Shown here: in pieces, positions 26,990 to 34,371 of the stretch
Layout: each line of letters starts with the position of its first letter
How positions within the stretch are numbered: position 1 is the first letter of the stretch
Assembly (NCBI RefSeq): GCF_015182315.1
Contig: NZ_PRDL01000001.1
Coordinates: 62,001-126,000, forward strand
Length of the DNA stretch: 64,000 nucleotides
Direction of reading: 5' to 3'
Source: Cellvibrio polysaccharolyticus
GTDB lineage: Bacteria; Pseudomonadota; Gammaproteobacteria; Pseudomonadales; Cellvibrionaceae
The notes under the pieces: generated by a model
What the model was told of the DNA's origin: nothing
The model's database searches: none
Seen by the model: only the letters and a program-made list of their open reading frames with translations
Translations under genes and position numbers: made by a program

Positions 26990-27745
26990 GTGCTCTACCT
27001 ACGCTCCCTGATTTTCGTTATTGGCCACAACCTCACCGGTGTGCTCGCCGGTCTGGTCGCGGTCATCATCTGGCCGCTGCTGCCCTACTCCCTGCGCTGG
27101 AAAATTGTCACCCTGTGGAATCGCTTCACCCTCGCATGGCTGCGCATTTGCTGCGGCGTAAAACTGAACATTGTGGGTGAAGTCGACAGGAGCGCCTACC
27201 CTTGCGTGGTCATGGCCAATCACCAAAGCACCTGGGAAACCATGTTTCTGCAATATTATTTCGGCCCGGTGAGTACCATTTTGAAAAAGGAATTGCTGCG
27301 CATTCCTTTTTTCGGTTGGGGGCTCGCCTCGCTGCGGCCGATTGCGATTGACCGCAACAACCCGATTCAAGCGCTTAAAGATGTTAAAAGCAAAGGGCTG
27401 CTGCGCCTGAAACAGGGAAATAACTTGCTGGTATTTCCCGAAGGCACCCGCGTGCCGCTCGGCGAGAAAGGCAACTATGCCCGCAGCGGTGCCGATATCG
27501 CCTGCAGTGCCGGTGTGCCGGTTATACCCATTGCCCACAACGGTGCCGAATGCTGGCCAAACAAAAGCCTGATCAAATATCCTGGCACCATTACTGTGGT
27601 TATCGGCGCGCCTATCAGCACCGAAGGGCGCGATCGCAAGGAACTGACCGAGAGCGTAAAAAACTGGATCGAAGAACAAGTGGCCACGTTTCCACCCGCA
27701 CGCGCCGATGGTTTACGCCCCTGGCTGGATGAAAAAAGTCAGTAA
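26990..27745 (+). CDS. plsC: 1-acyl-sn-glycerol-3-phosphate acyltransferase
   Basis: This membrane enzyme acylates lysophosphatidic acid to phosphatidic acid. The 251 residues have one or two N-terminal membrane helices (about 5-45), the catalytic NHQSTWET (HX4E in place of the commoner HX4D), FPEGTRVPLGE and a conserved VPVIPIAHNGAE segment. The start is GTG 26990. A strong hairpin terminator lies 88 bases after the stop, closing the glyQ-to-plsC stretch. Confidence 0.92.
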   Translation: MLYLRSLIFVIGHNLTGVLAGLVAVIIWPLLPYSLRWKIVTLWNRFTLAWLRICCGVKLNIVGEVDRSAYPCVVMANHQSTWETMFLQYYFGPVSTILKKELLRIPFFGWGLASLRPIAIDRNNPIQALKDVKSKGLLRLKQGNNLLVFPEGTRVPLGEKGNYARSGADIACSAGVPVIPIAHNGAECWPNKSLIKYPGTITVVIGAPISTEGRDRKELTESVKNWIEEQVATFPPARADGLRPWLDEKSQ

Positions 27746-27752
27746 CTTGTCG

Positions 27753-27766
27753 ACTGGTATACCAGT
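27753..27766. promoter_or_regulatory. Palindrome ACTGGTATACCAGT, candidate UxuR/ExuR-type operator
   Basis: A perfect 14 bp palindrome lies 8 bases after plsC and 211 bases upstream of the alpha-glucuronidase gene. Its core TGGTATACCA matches the established E. coli UxuR/ExuR (GntR family) operator type that responds to hexuronates. That fits a gene releasing (methyl)glucuronic acid, but the terminator at 27833-27860 lies between, so the operator would have to act at a distance or on a promoter starting upstream. Confidence 0.45.
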
Positions 27767-27832
27767 TTACAAATTTTTATTTTTCCCGCTTTTATGACAA
27801 TCCCCGCCTTTTACTGAAAGATGCCACCAGGA

Positions 27833-27860
27833 TAAGCGATGTTCGCATCGCTTACTTTTT
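27833..27860 (+). terminator. Rho-independent terminator downstream of plsC
   Basis: A perfect 9 bp stem (TAAGCGATG with CATCGCTTA) on a TTCG tetraloop is followed by CTTTTTC. An outer CTGAAA/TTTCAG pair extends it. This is a textbook intrinsic terminator. Confidence 0.88.
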
Positions 27861-27976
27861 CAGTCCTTCTGGTTAAATTGACTTTAAAAGCGTTTTTTTG
27901 CATTGTAACGCCTGTTTTTCCTAACTCATTGACGGGAATTTTCCTGCGCAATAATTCATAACAGCAGGCGACACAC

Positions 27977-30172
27977 ATGCTCAAATCATCCCTTATCGCT
28001 GTTGCGCTATTGTTTAGCGCATTGCTTTCTCCGGTAACCCTGGCGGAAGATGGCTACGAAATGTGGCTGCGTTACCACACCGTTGCTGATAACAACCGAT
28101 TAAAAGAATATCGTGGCCAGATCAAACAACTGGTAGTAGAAGGTGAATCGCCCACTCTGGCGGCAGCCCGTCAGGAATTGCAAAGCGGCTTGAGCGGCTT
28201 ACTCGGCCTAACCGTGCCGGTACAAACCGGTCTGGCCCGCCAGGGCTCTGTGGTGGTCGGCACGCCCGCCAGCTCACCGCTGATTGCCGGGCTGGATCTG
28301 GGTGACGCCTTGCAAGCCGTAGGGCCGGAAGGTTTTATTATTCGCCACACTCGCATCAACAAACGCGATGCGCTGGTGATCGCCGCCAATACCGATGTGG
28401 GTGCGCTTTACGGCAGTTTCCATTTCCTGCGCCTGCTGCAAACCCATACATCATTGAAAGATCTGGCGATTGAAAGCGCACCACGCGTGCATCACCGGGT
28501 GGTAAATCACTGGGATAACCTCAACCGTCTGGTAGAGCGCGGTTACGCCGGCTTGTCGTTGTGGGAGTGGGGCAACCTGCCGCAGCATAAAAGCCCGCGT
28601 TACACCGACTACGCCCGCATCAATGCATCGCTGGGTATTAACGGTACCGTTATCAACAACGTTAACGCCGATCCACGTATTCTCAGTGACCAGTTCCTGG
28701 AAAAAATCGCCGCGCTGGCGGACATCTTCCGCCCTTATGGCATTCGCATGTACCTGTCGATCAACTACGACTCGCCACGTGCCTTTGGCGATCTGGACAC
28801 CGCTGACCCACTCGACCCGCGCGTGCAAGCCTGGTGGAAAGCCCGCACCGAAAAGGTCTACTCCTACATTCCCGACTTTGGCGGTTACCTGGTAAAAGCC
28901 GACTCTGAAGGCCAGCCAGGCCCGCAGGGTTATGGCCGCGACCACGCCGATGGCGCCAATATGCTGGCTGACGCCCTGGCGCCTTTTGGCGGGGTGGTTT
29001 TCTGGCGGGCGTTTGTCTACGACCCGGCCATCGCCGACCGCTTTCGCGGTGCCTGGGATGAGTTCTTGCCGCTGGATGGCAAGTTCCGCGAGAACGTGAT
29101 TCTGCAAGTGAAAAACGGCCCGATTGATTTCCAGCCGCGCGAGCCTTTCTCACCACTGTTTGGCGCGCTACCAAAAACCAACACCATGATGGAATTCCAG
29201 ATCACCCAGGAATACTTCGGTTTTGACAAGCATCTCGCCTACCAGGGCCCGTTGTTCACCGAAAGCCTGAACACCGACACCTTTGCCAAAGGCGAAGGCT
29301 CTACCATCGGCAAATTGCTGGAAGGCAAGGTTTTTGAATACACCCGCACCGGGATGGCCGGGGTGATTAACCCGGGCACCGACCGCAACTGGACCGGCCA
29401 TCCGTTTGTGCAATCCAGCTGGTACGCCTTTGGCCGCCTCGCCTGGGATCACAGCCTCAGTGCCGAAGCCATTGCCGAAGAATGGATTCGCATGACCTTC
29501 AACAACAACCCGGCCTTTATTGATCCGGTACTGGCGATCATGATGCAATCCCGCGAAGCCGGGGTGAACTACCGCTCGCCACTGGGTTTAACGCACCTGT
29601 TCGCCCAGGGCCATCACTACGGCCCGGCGCCCTGGTATGAAAAAGCCGAGCGCGCCGACTGGACCGCCGCCTATTATCACCGCGCCGCCAAAGATGGCAT
29701 CGGCTTTGACCGTACCGCCAGTGGCTCCAACGCCGTGGCTCAATACCCCGAACCGCTCGCCAAACTTTATGGCAACCTGGATACCGTGCCGGAAGAATTG
29801 ATGCTGTGGTTCCACCACGTCAGCTGGGATCACCGCATGCAGTCAGGTCGTACCCTCTGGGACGAGCTGGTGCACCTGTATTACAGCGGTGTGGATCAGG
29901 TGCGCCACATGCAGAAAGAGTGGGACAAACTGGAAGGTCTGATTGATCAAACCCGCTTTGAGCAGGTAAAAGCCCTGCTGGTGATTCAGGAGCGCGATGC
30001 GGTTATCTGGCGGGATTCCTGTGTGCTGTATTTCCAAACCTGGTCTGGCAAAGCAATTCCGGCCAATTATGAAAAACCGGCGCATTCACTCGATCACTAT
30101 CGTAGTCTGGAACGTACTTTTTATGTTCCGGAGCCCTGGCATCCGGCCAGCTCCAGCAGGGCATTAAAATAA
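27977..30172 (+). CDS. Alpha-glucuronidase, glycoside hydrolase family 67
   Basis: This enzyme removes (4-O-methyl-)glucuronic acid from the ends of xylo-oligosaccharides during xylan breakdown. The 731 residues start with a signal peptide (cleavage after about residue 23, VTLA). E311 (KADSEG), D384 (GPIDFQP) and E412 (ITQEYFG) have exactly the 73- and 28-residue spacing of the catalytic Glu292, Asp365 and Glu393 reported for Cellvibrio japonicus GlcA67A, so I assign them as catalytic. NHWDNLNRLVERGYAG is typical of the family. A signal peptide fits periplasmic or membrane-attached location. No xylanase lies nearby; a uronate-type operator lies upstream. Confidence 0.96.
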   Translation: MLKSSLIAVALLFSALLSPVTLAEDGYEMWLRYHTVADNNRLKEYRGQIKQLVVEGESPTLAAARQELQSGLSGLLGLTVPVQTGLARQGSVVVGTPASSPLIAGLDLGDALQAVGPEGFIIRHTRINKRDALVIAANTDVGALYGSFHFLRLLQTHTSLKDLAIESAPRVHHRVVNHWDNLNRLVERGYAGLSLWEWGNLPQHKSPRYTDYARINASLGINGTVINNVNADPRILSDQFLEKIAALADIFRPYGIRMYLSINYDSPRAFGDLDTADPLDPRVQAWWKARTEKVYSYIPDFGGYLVKADSEGQPGPQGYGRDHADGANMLADALAPFGGVVFWRAFVYDPAIADRFRGAWDEFLPLDGKFRENVILQVKNGPIDFQPREPFSPLFGALPKTNTMMEFQITQEYFGFDKHLAYQGPLFTESLNTDTFAKGEGSTIGKLLEGKVFEYTRTGMAGVINPGTDRNWTGHPFVQSSWYAFGRLAWDHSLSAEAIAEEWIRMTFNNNPAFIDPVLAIMMQSREAGVNYRSPLGLTHLFAQGHHYGPAPWYEKAERADWTAAYYHRAAKDGIGFDRTASGSNAVAQYPEPLAKLYGNLDTVPEELMLWFHHVSWDHRMQSGRTLWDELVHLYYSGVDQVRHMQKEWDKLEGLIDQTRFEQVKALLVIQERDAVIWRDSCVLYFQTWSGKAIPANYEKPAHSLDHYRSLERTFYVPEPWHPASSSRALK

Positions 30173-30181
30173 CTTTTTATT

Positions 30182-30201
30182 AGCGGGACTTCGGTCCCGC
30201 T
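30182..30201 (+). terminator. UUCG hairpin downstream of the alpha-glucuronidase gene
   Basis: A perfect 8 bp stem (AGCGGGAC with GTCCCGCT) closes a TTCG tetraloop 9 bases past the stop codon. The downstream T content is low, so efficiency is uncertain, but position and stability favour a terminator. Confidence 0.6.
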
Positions 30202-30452
30202 TCATACTCCTGAAAAACGTCAGATCGACACTCTGTAAGTTTGGCGTCAGGCTATAGATTTTCCGCCCTTCCCCCTCATCCCGATTATCTAAAGCTGTTA
30301 TCCAACAGCAACCTGTTTATTAGTGCTTCATTTTTCTCTGTGCGCTAATGCAACATTTTCTGCCAAACATGGCAGCCATCTCCACCTGGCGCAGCACTCA
30401 CCCGATCAGCTTCTATACTAAAAACCATAGCCTGATTTTTGGAGATACGACC

Positions 30453-31346
30453 ATGGGAAAATTTTACAACCGCTTGATGATGTTTTTCACGGCACTCTGT
30501 CTGAGCATTCCTGCGCTGGCAAAGCCGCTCACTCTCGAAGTGTATAACCCCGGCAACGAAGCAATTTTTCCGGTCACTTCAGTGCTGGTAAAGGGCGAGA
30601 AAGAAATTCTGCTGGTGGATGCGCAATTTGAAAAACGCTACGCCGAGGCGTTGGTAAAAAAAATTCGCGACTCCGGAAAAAAACTTTCTGCCATTTACAT
30701 CAGCCACAGCGACCCCGATTACTACTTCGGGGCAGACCATATTTTGAAAGCTTTTCCTGATGCAAAATTGCTGGCGACATCTGCCACCATCGCCTCTATC
30801 GCCAGCACCTACAAAGCCAAACAGGAACACTGGAAAGGTGTATTGAATGAGAATGCACCGAAAACCATCATCCTGCCGGAGCCAATCACCGGTCAGGAGC
30901 TTTTTCTGGAAGAACAGCGCATCGACATTATTGGCGTCAATGAGCCGGATCCTAACCGCACATTTTTATGGATTCCTTCATTAAAAACTATTTTGGGCGG
31001 AATTCCGTTAACCGCCAACACCCATCCATGGATTGCCGACTCGGCAACCGCCGAGTCGCGTCATACCTGGTTACGATTACTGGATGAAATGGAAAAACTG
31101 CAACCGGAGCGTGTTATTCCCGGTCACTTTGTTGTTAACACAGATGGCTCACAACCCGACTCACCAGCGGTGATTCAATTTATGCGCGATTATCTGGTTA
31201 CGCTGAATGCAGAAGATCAGAAAACCGAAAATGCCGACGCCCTGATTCAGGCCATGGAAAAACACTATCCGGATCTGGCCGGAAAACCGACGCTGAATTT
31301 CAGCGCAAAAGTCATTAAAGGTGAAGAAAACTGGCCAGGACAATGA
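30453..31346 (+). CDS. Exported metallo-beta-lactamase-fold protein with altered metal motif
   Basis: A 297-residue protein with a signal peptide (cleavage about after ALA 23) and a metallo-beta-lactamase fold. The usual HxHxDH metal motif reads HSDPDY (H85, D87, D89, Y90) within ISHSDPDYYFGADH; a GHF motif later (VIPGHF) supplies another His. A subgroup of such proteins exists, but its substrates are not established. I choose ATG 30453 because GGAG precedes it and the signal peptide starts there; an upstream ATG at 30348 lacks both. The gene stands alone between two hairpins. Confidence 0.78.
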   Translation: MGKFYNRLMMFFTALCLSIPALAKPLTLEVYNPGNEAIFPVTSVLVKGEKEILLVDAQFEKRYAEALVKKIRDSGKKLSAIYISHSDPDYYFGADHILKAFPDAKLLATSATIASIASTYKAKQEHWKGVLNENAPKTIILPEPITGQELFLEEQRIDIIGVNEPDPNRTFLWIPSLKTILGGIPLTANTHPWIADSATAESRHTWLRLLDEMEKLQPERVIPGHFVVNTDGSQPDSPAVIQFMRDYLVTLNAEDQKTENADALIQAMEKHYPDLAGKPTLNFSAKVIKGEENWPGQ

Positions 31347-31504
31347 TTAAGCGCAGCTTGTGACCGGTTTATTTGCATTTTTGTGCCAGTAGCGATATGG
31401 TCTTAGGCACTGAGAGTGAATTCCATTTTTTTGAAGGCTATTGTTTGGTCATGAAGAAATATTATTTATTTCCTATGAGTTTTCATAACGCCTTTCCAGC
31501 TTAA

Positions 31505-31530
31505 GCCGGGCGCAGTTTACTGTGCCCGGC
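31505..31530 (+). terminator. Hairpin between the MBL-fold and GreA-like genes
   Basis: A stem of about 12 pairs (GCCGGGC-G-CAGT with ACTG-T-GCCCGGC, one G-T pair) lies 159 bases past the stop of the MBL-fold gene. No T-tract follows. The rest of the 297 bp gap shows nothing else recognisable. Confidence 0.45.
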
Positions 31531-31643
31531 ACCCTCTGACAGAAACTGTCCGCGTGTCGCAATAACAGCTCCACCGTCAAGCAGCCGTGTGTCGGCCTGC
31601 ATTATTTGCGACATTACATACCGACACCGATGGGAGGTCTTTT

Positions 31644-32024
31644 ATGACTCGTCAATCACTGTCTGCACGCAACGCAGCATCAACCAACCCGGCAACCCGT
31701 TATTTTTTACAAAATACCTCGGGGTTTTCTTACAGCCCTGTAAGCATGATGAATATCATCGGCAAATTGGATCAATTGCAAGACGATAACCTTGCCAACC
31801 GCCATCGCGCGCGTATTGGCAGTCAGGTTACCGTTTACGATGCCGATTTACGGGGTGAGTATTTAATGGAATTGGTCAACTCCGAAGACAGCAATCCGGA
31901 ACAGGGGCGAATTTCCGTTATGTCACCGCTCGGTGCCGCCATTCTCGGTTTGCGCAAAGGCCAATGGGCCGAGGTTTTTCTGATAGGAAAAACATTCCAC
32001 TTTGAAGTGAGAAAAGTTGCCTGA
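31644..32024 (+). CDS. GreA/GreB C-terminal-domain protein, Rnk-like
   Basis: A 126-residue protein whose second half matches the GreA/GreB C-terminal (FKBP-like) domain also found in Rnk: VTVYDADLRGEYLMELVN, then ISVMSPLGAAILGLRKGQWAEV. It lacks the GreA coiled coil that enters the RNA polymerase channel; instead it has a short Asn/Ser-rich N-terminus, then MMNIIGKLDQLQDDNLANRHRARIG. Proteins of this type bind RNA polymerase or regulate nucleoside diphosphate kinase. Start ATG 31644 follows GGGAGGT. It may act as a transcription modulator; this is inference. Confidence 0.8.
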   Translation: MTRQSLSARNAASTNPATRYFLQNTSGFSYSPVSMMNIIGKLDQLQDDNLANRHRARIGSQVTVYDADLRGEYLMELVNSEDSNPEQGRISVMSPLGAAILGLRKGQWAEVFLIGKTFHFEVRKVA

Positions 32025-32249
32025 CCGAATAGCGCCGGTTATTAGCGCTATTCTGTAAAAGCTCATGAAATACCGATTTAACCGTCTGTACCTGTGTAAA
32101 CCACCTGTAGAGGAATGCTTATTTTGAAGCCGATAATGTGCCGCGTCGAATCCGATTTTCGACAAACCGTTTATACCCATCTCAATACCGATTAGCCTGA
32201 AAAGTAGCGGCGCTGATAAGGCACGGATTATTTATCTGGAGTCTTGACT

Positions 32250-32345
32250 ATGAGCAAGGATAAAGAAAAGAAAAAGGCAGAAAAATCCCTCAAGGAAAAA
32301 CGCAGCCTGAAGCGGGATAAACAAAAGGCGATGGCGAAGTCCTGA
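32250..32345 (+). CDS. 31-residue lysine-rich basic peptide
   Basis: A short frame with CTGGAG 9 bases before the ATG encodes MSKDKEKKKAEKSLKEKRSL... and ends MAKS, followed within 6 bases by a perfect intrinsic terminator. About half of the residues are Lys or Arg and there are no hydrophobic stretches, so it is a soluble, probably helical, nucleic-acid-binding-like peptide. The good ribosome site and tight terminator argue that it is a real gene. I do not recognise it, and its length would hide it from most gene finders. Confidence 0.65.
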   Translation: MSKDKEKKKAEKSLKEKRSLKRDKQKAMAKS

Positions 32346-32350
32346 CCCAT

Positions 32351-32384
32351 AAAAAAACCGCCGGCAAATGCCGGCGGTTTTTTT
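32351..32384. terminator. Bidirectional Rho-independent terminator
   Basis: AAAAAAACCGCCGGCA pairs with TGCCGGCGGTTTTTTT around an AA loop. With an A-run on one side and a T-run on the other it works in both directions. It closes the small basic peptide gene (rightward) and the convergent pectate lyase gene (leftward). Confidence 0.93.
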
Positions 32385-32403
32385 ATGGCTTTACAATAAA
32401 TAC

Positions 32404-34230
32404 TTACAAGCAATTACTCACCTTGCCAACACCCGCATTTACCAATACATGCGCACGCGCATCATTGGCAGACATCAACGAGTAGTTGTAAGGCGGGTTG
32501 TAATTGACTGTTGAGCCAACGTTAGGGCCGGCAATAATGCCATCACTCGGGTATTCCTGCCAGGTAACGCTCTGGAACACATTACCTGCGGTATGCCAAT
32601 AACCGATTTGGCTGCTGTAGAAAGACACAATCGGGTTTTTCACATTTTCAAAGTAATTATTGTCAATGCGAATACGGGCACCCATGCGTGAATTAATACC
32701 GGTATCCAGCACATTTTTATAATAGTTGTTATAAACATGTGCCTGGCCGAAACGGAACAACGGCAAACGGGAATTTACATTTTCAAAGTAATTGTGGTGG
32801 AAAGTTACGCGACGGTCAAAGTTATTGCTGTCACTGGAACCCCACAAGGACGTTTTCCAGCTTGAGTGCAGGTAATTGTAAGAGATGGTGATGTTATCAA
32901 TATTACCTTTACCGCTCACCAACTCATCGTAATAGTCTTTGTGCACATCAAGACTATTATGGATTTCATTGTGATCAATCCAGACATTGCGTGACGTACC
33001 GTCAATACTGATACCGTCTTTCTGACCAATGCGGTTGTAACGAATTTTAACGTTACGCACAATCACGTTATTGGCCCGCACAATATTCAAACCAATACCA
33101 TCGAACACACCGTTGTTGCCGACACCGAGAATGGAAACGTTTTCCATATCCTTGATATCGAACTGCTTGGCACCGCCGCTATTGCCTTCGGTGATGGTTC
33201 CATTCACATAGATGCGTAGGGGTGAAGTATTGTTTTTCTTGGTTGCCAGAGCCGCTACCAGCTGTGTACCGTTGGAAACGGTAATGCTATTACCGCCCGC
33301 GCCACCGGTAGTACCGCCGCCCAGTGAAGCAAAACCCTGCACCGTATTCGCTTGCTGACAGGACAACAAATTGCCGGGCGTTCCGCCACCACCGGTGCTG
33401 GACGAACTGCTGGAGTTGCCACCGCCACTCCCGGTCGGCGTTACACTGATCGCGTTGGAATCTGACCAGGTATTGTTGCTGGAATTGCGGTATTTCACCC
33501 AGAACCAGTAAGGCGTACCACTATTCAAACCGGTCGCGGTGTAGTTGCGCTCACCGGCACCCAGGCTGGCAATTCTCACCCGGCCCGCCGGGTTGGAATC
33601 GGTATCCTGATAGACCTCGATCGCATTGATATTACCGGACACCGACCAGCTCAAATTGGCGCTGCCACCCGCGGCACTACCGCTCAGGTTAACACTGGCA
33701 TTACCTGCGGCCGCGCTGGAACTGGAGCCTGCGGTTGAGCTGCTGGACGATGACGAAGAGACATTGGAGCCACCGCTATAGACTTCAATTTCCGCAATGC
33801 GCAACGGCGAGCTGCCATTAACAATCAGGTTGATTTTTTTGGTGCTGGCGTTACCCACATTCACCGTGCGCGCCGAACCGATGGTGGTGCCACTGGCCAA
33901 TTGTGCACCGGTATCGTTATCTACCAATTGCCAACTGCTCACGTTATTACCGGATTCGCGCAACACCACGGTATTGAAATTGACCGCGCTGCTCCACTTC
34001 ACCGACACACGTTGATTACTGGTACCACTGGCCTGGGTGTAGGTTCCGGTATCACCATCTCTCACCAGCTTGGTGTTACTGAAACCGGAACCGTCAGCAC
34101 CGGCACCCGGGCCGGTCAATGCCAGGTTGGCGCCCAAACTTTGCGCGTGCAAGGCAGACACACAAAATAACTGTAACGATACAACGGCAATGCCTGTAAA
34201 CAGGCTGTTTTTTAATTGAGAGACTCTCAT
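32404..34230 (-). CDS. Secreted pectate lyase, PL1 family, with two accessory modules
   Basis: A 608-residue secreted enzyme predicted to cleave polygalacturonate by beta-elimination. In order: signal peptide (about 1-29), a discoidin-like beta-sandwich (about 33-152, NLALTGPGAGADGSGFSN), a Ser linker, a fibronectin-III-like domain (about 175-268), a second Gly/Ser linker, and a PL1 parallel beta-helix (about 288-608). PL1 motifs are NVWIDHNE, SSWKTSLWGSSDS and NSRLPLFRFG (the RxPxxR region). The ATG follows AAAGGACAATATT; the ATAAAAATAAAGG leader is shared with the two other lyase genes. The catalytic part is closest to the first catalytic domain of the large lyase upstream. Confidence 0.93.
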   Translation of the reverse strand: MRVSQLKNSLFTGIAVVSLQLFCVSALHAQSLGANLALTGPGAGADGSGFSNTKLVRDGDTGTYTQASGTSNQRVSVKWSSAVNFNTVVLRESGNNVSSWQLVDNDTGAQLASGTTIGSARTVNVGNASTKKINLIVNGSSPLRIAEIEVYSGGSNVSSSSSSSSTAGSSSSAAAGNASVNLSGSAAGGSANLSWSVSGNINAIEVYQDTDSNPAGRVRIASLGAGERNYTATGLNSGTPYWFWVKYRNSSNNTWSDSNAISVTPTGSGGGNSSSSSSTGGGGTPGNLLSCQQANTVQGFASLGGGTTGGAGGNSITVSNGTQLVAALATKKNNTSPLRIYVNGTITEGNSGGAKQFDIKDMENVSILGVGNNGVFDGIGLNIVRANNVIVRNVKIRYNRIGQKDGISIDGTSRNVWIDHNEIHNSLDVHKDYYDELVSGKGNIDNITISYNYLHSSWKTSLWGSSDSNNFDRRVTFHHNYFENVNSRLPLFRFGQAHVYNNYYKNVLDTGINSRMGARIRIDNNYFENVKNPIVSFYSSQIGYWHTAGNVFQSVTWQEYPSDGIIAGPNVGSTVNYNPPYNYSLMSANDARAHVLVNAGVGKVSNCL

Positions 34231-34371
34231 AATATTGTCCTTTATTTTTATATAATCTTTAATTGAATATCAGGCGATAAGGTTGATAGGAATCTTGTCT
34301 GAAATAATCACCTCCTTTTAAGGTGTCGGCGGCGTGAATTGGCGTTCAACGTCCTTGTTGAAAAGGCAGTT

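Noticed and set aside
34307..34317. Perfect match to the 3' end of 16S rRNA (ATCACCTCCTT), i.e. an ideal ribosome site on the minus strand
   Set aside because: No start codon at suitable distance opens a frame longer than about a dozen codons; it is probably the loop and arm of a weak hairpin after the 681-residue lyase gene.
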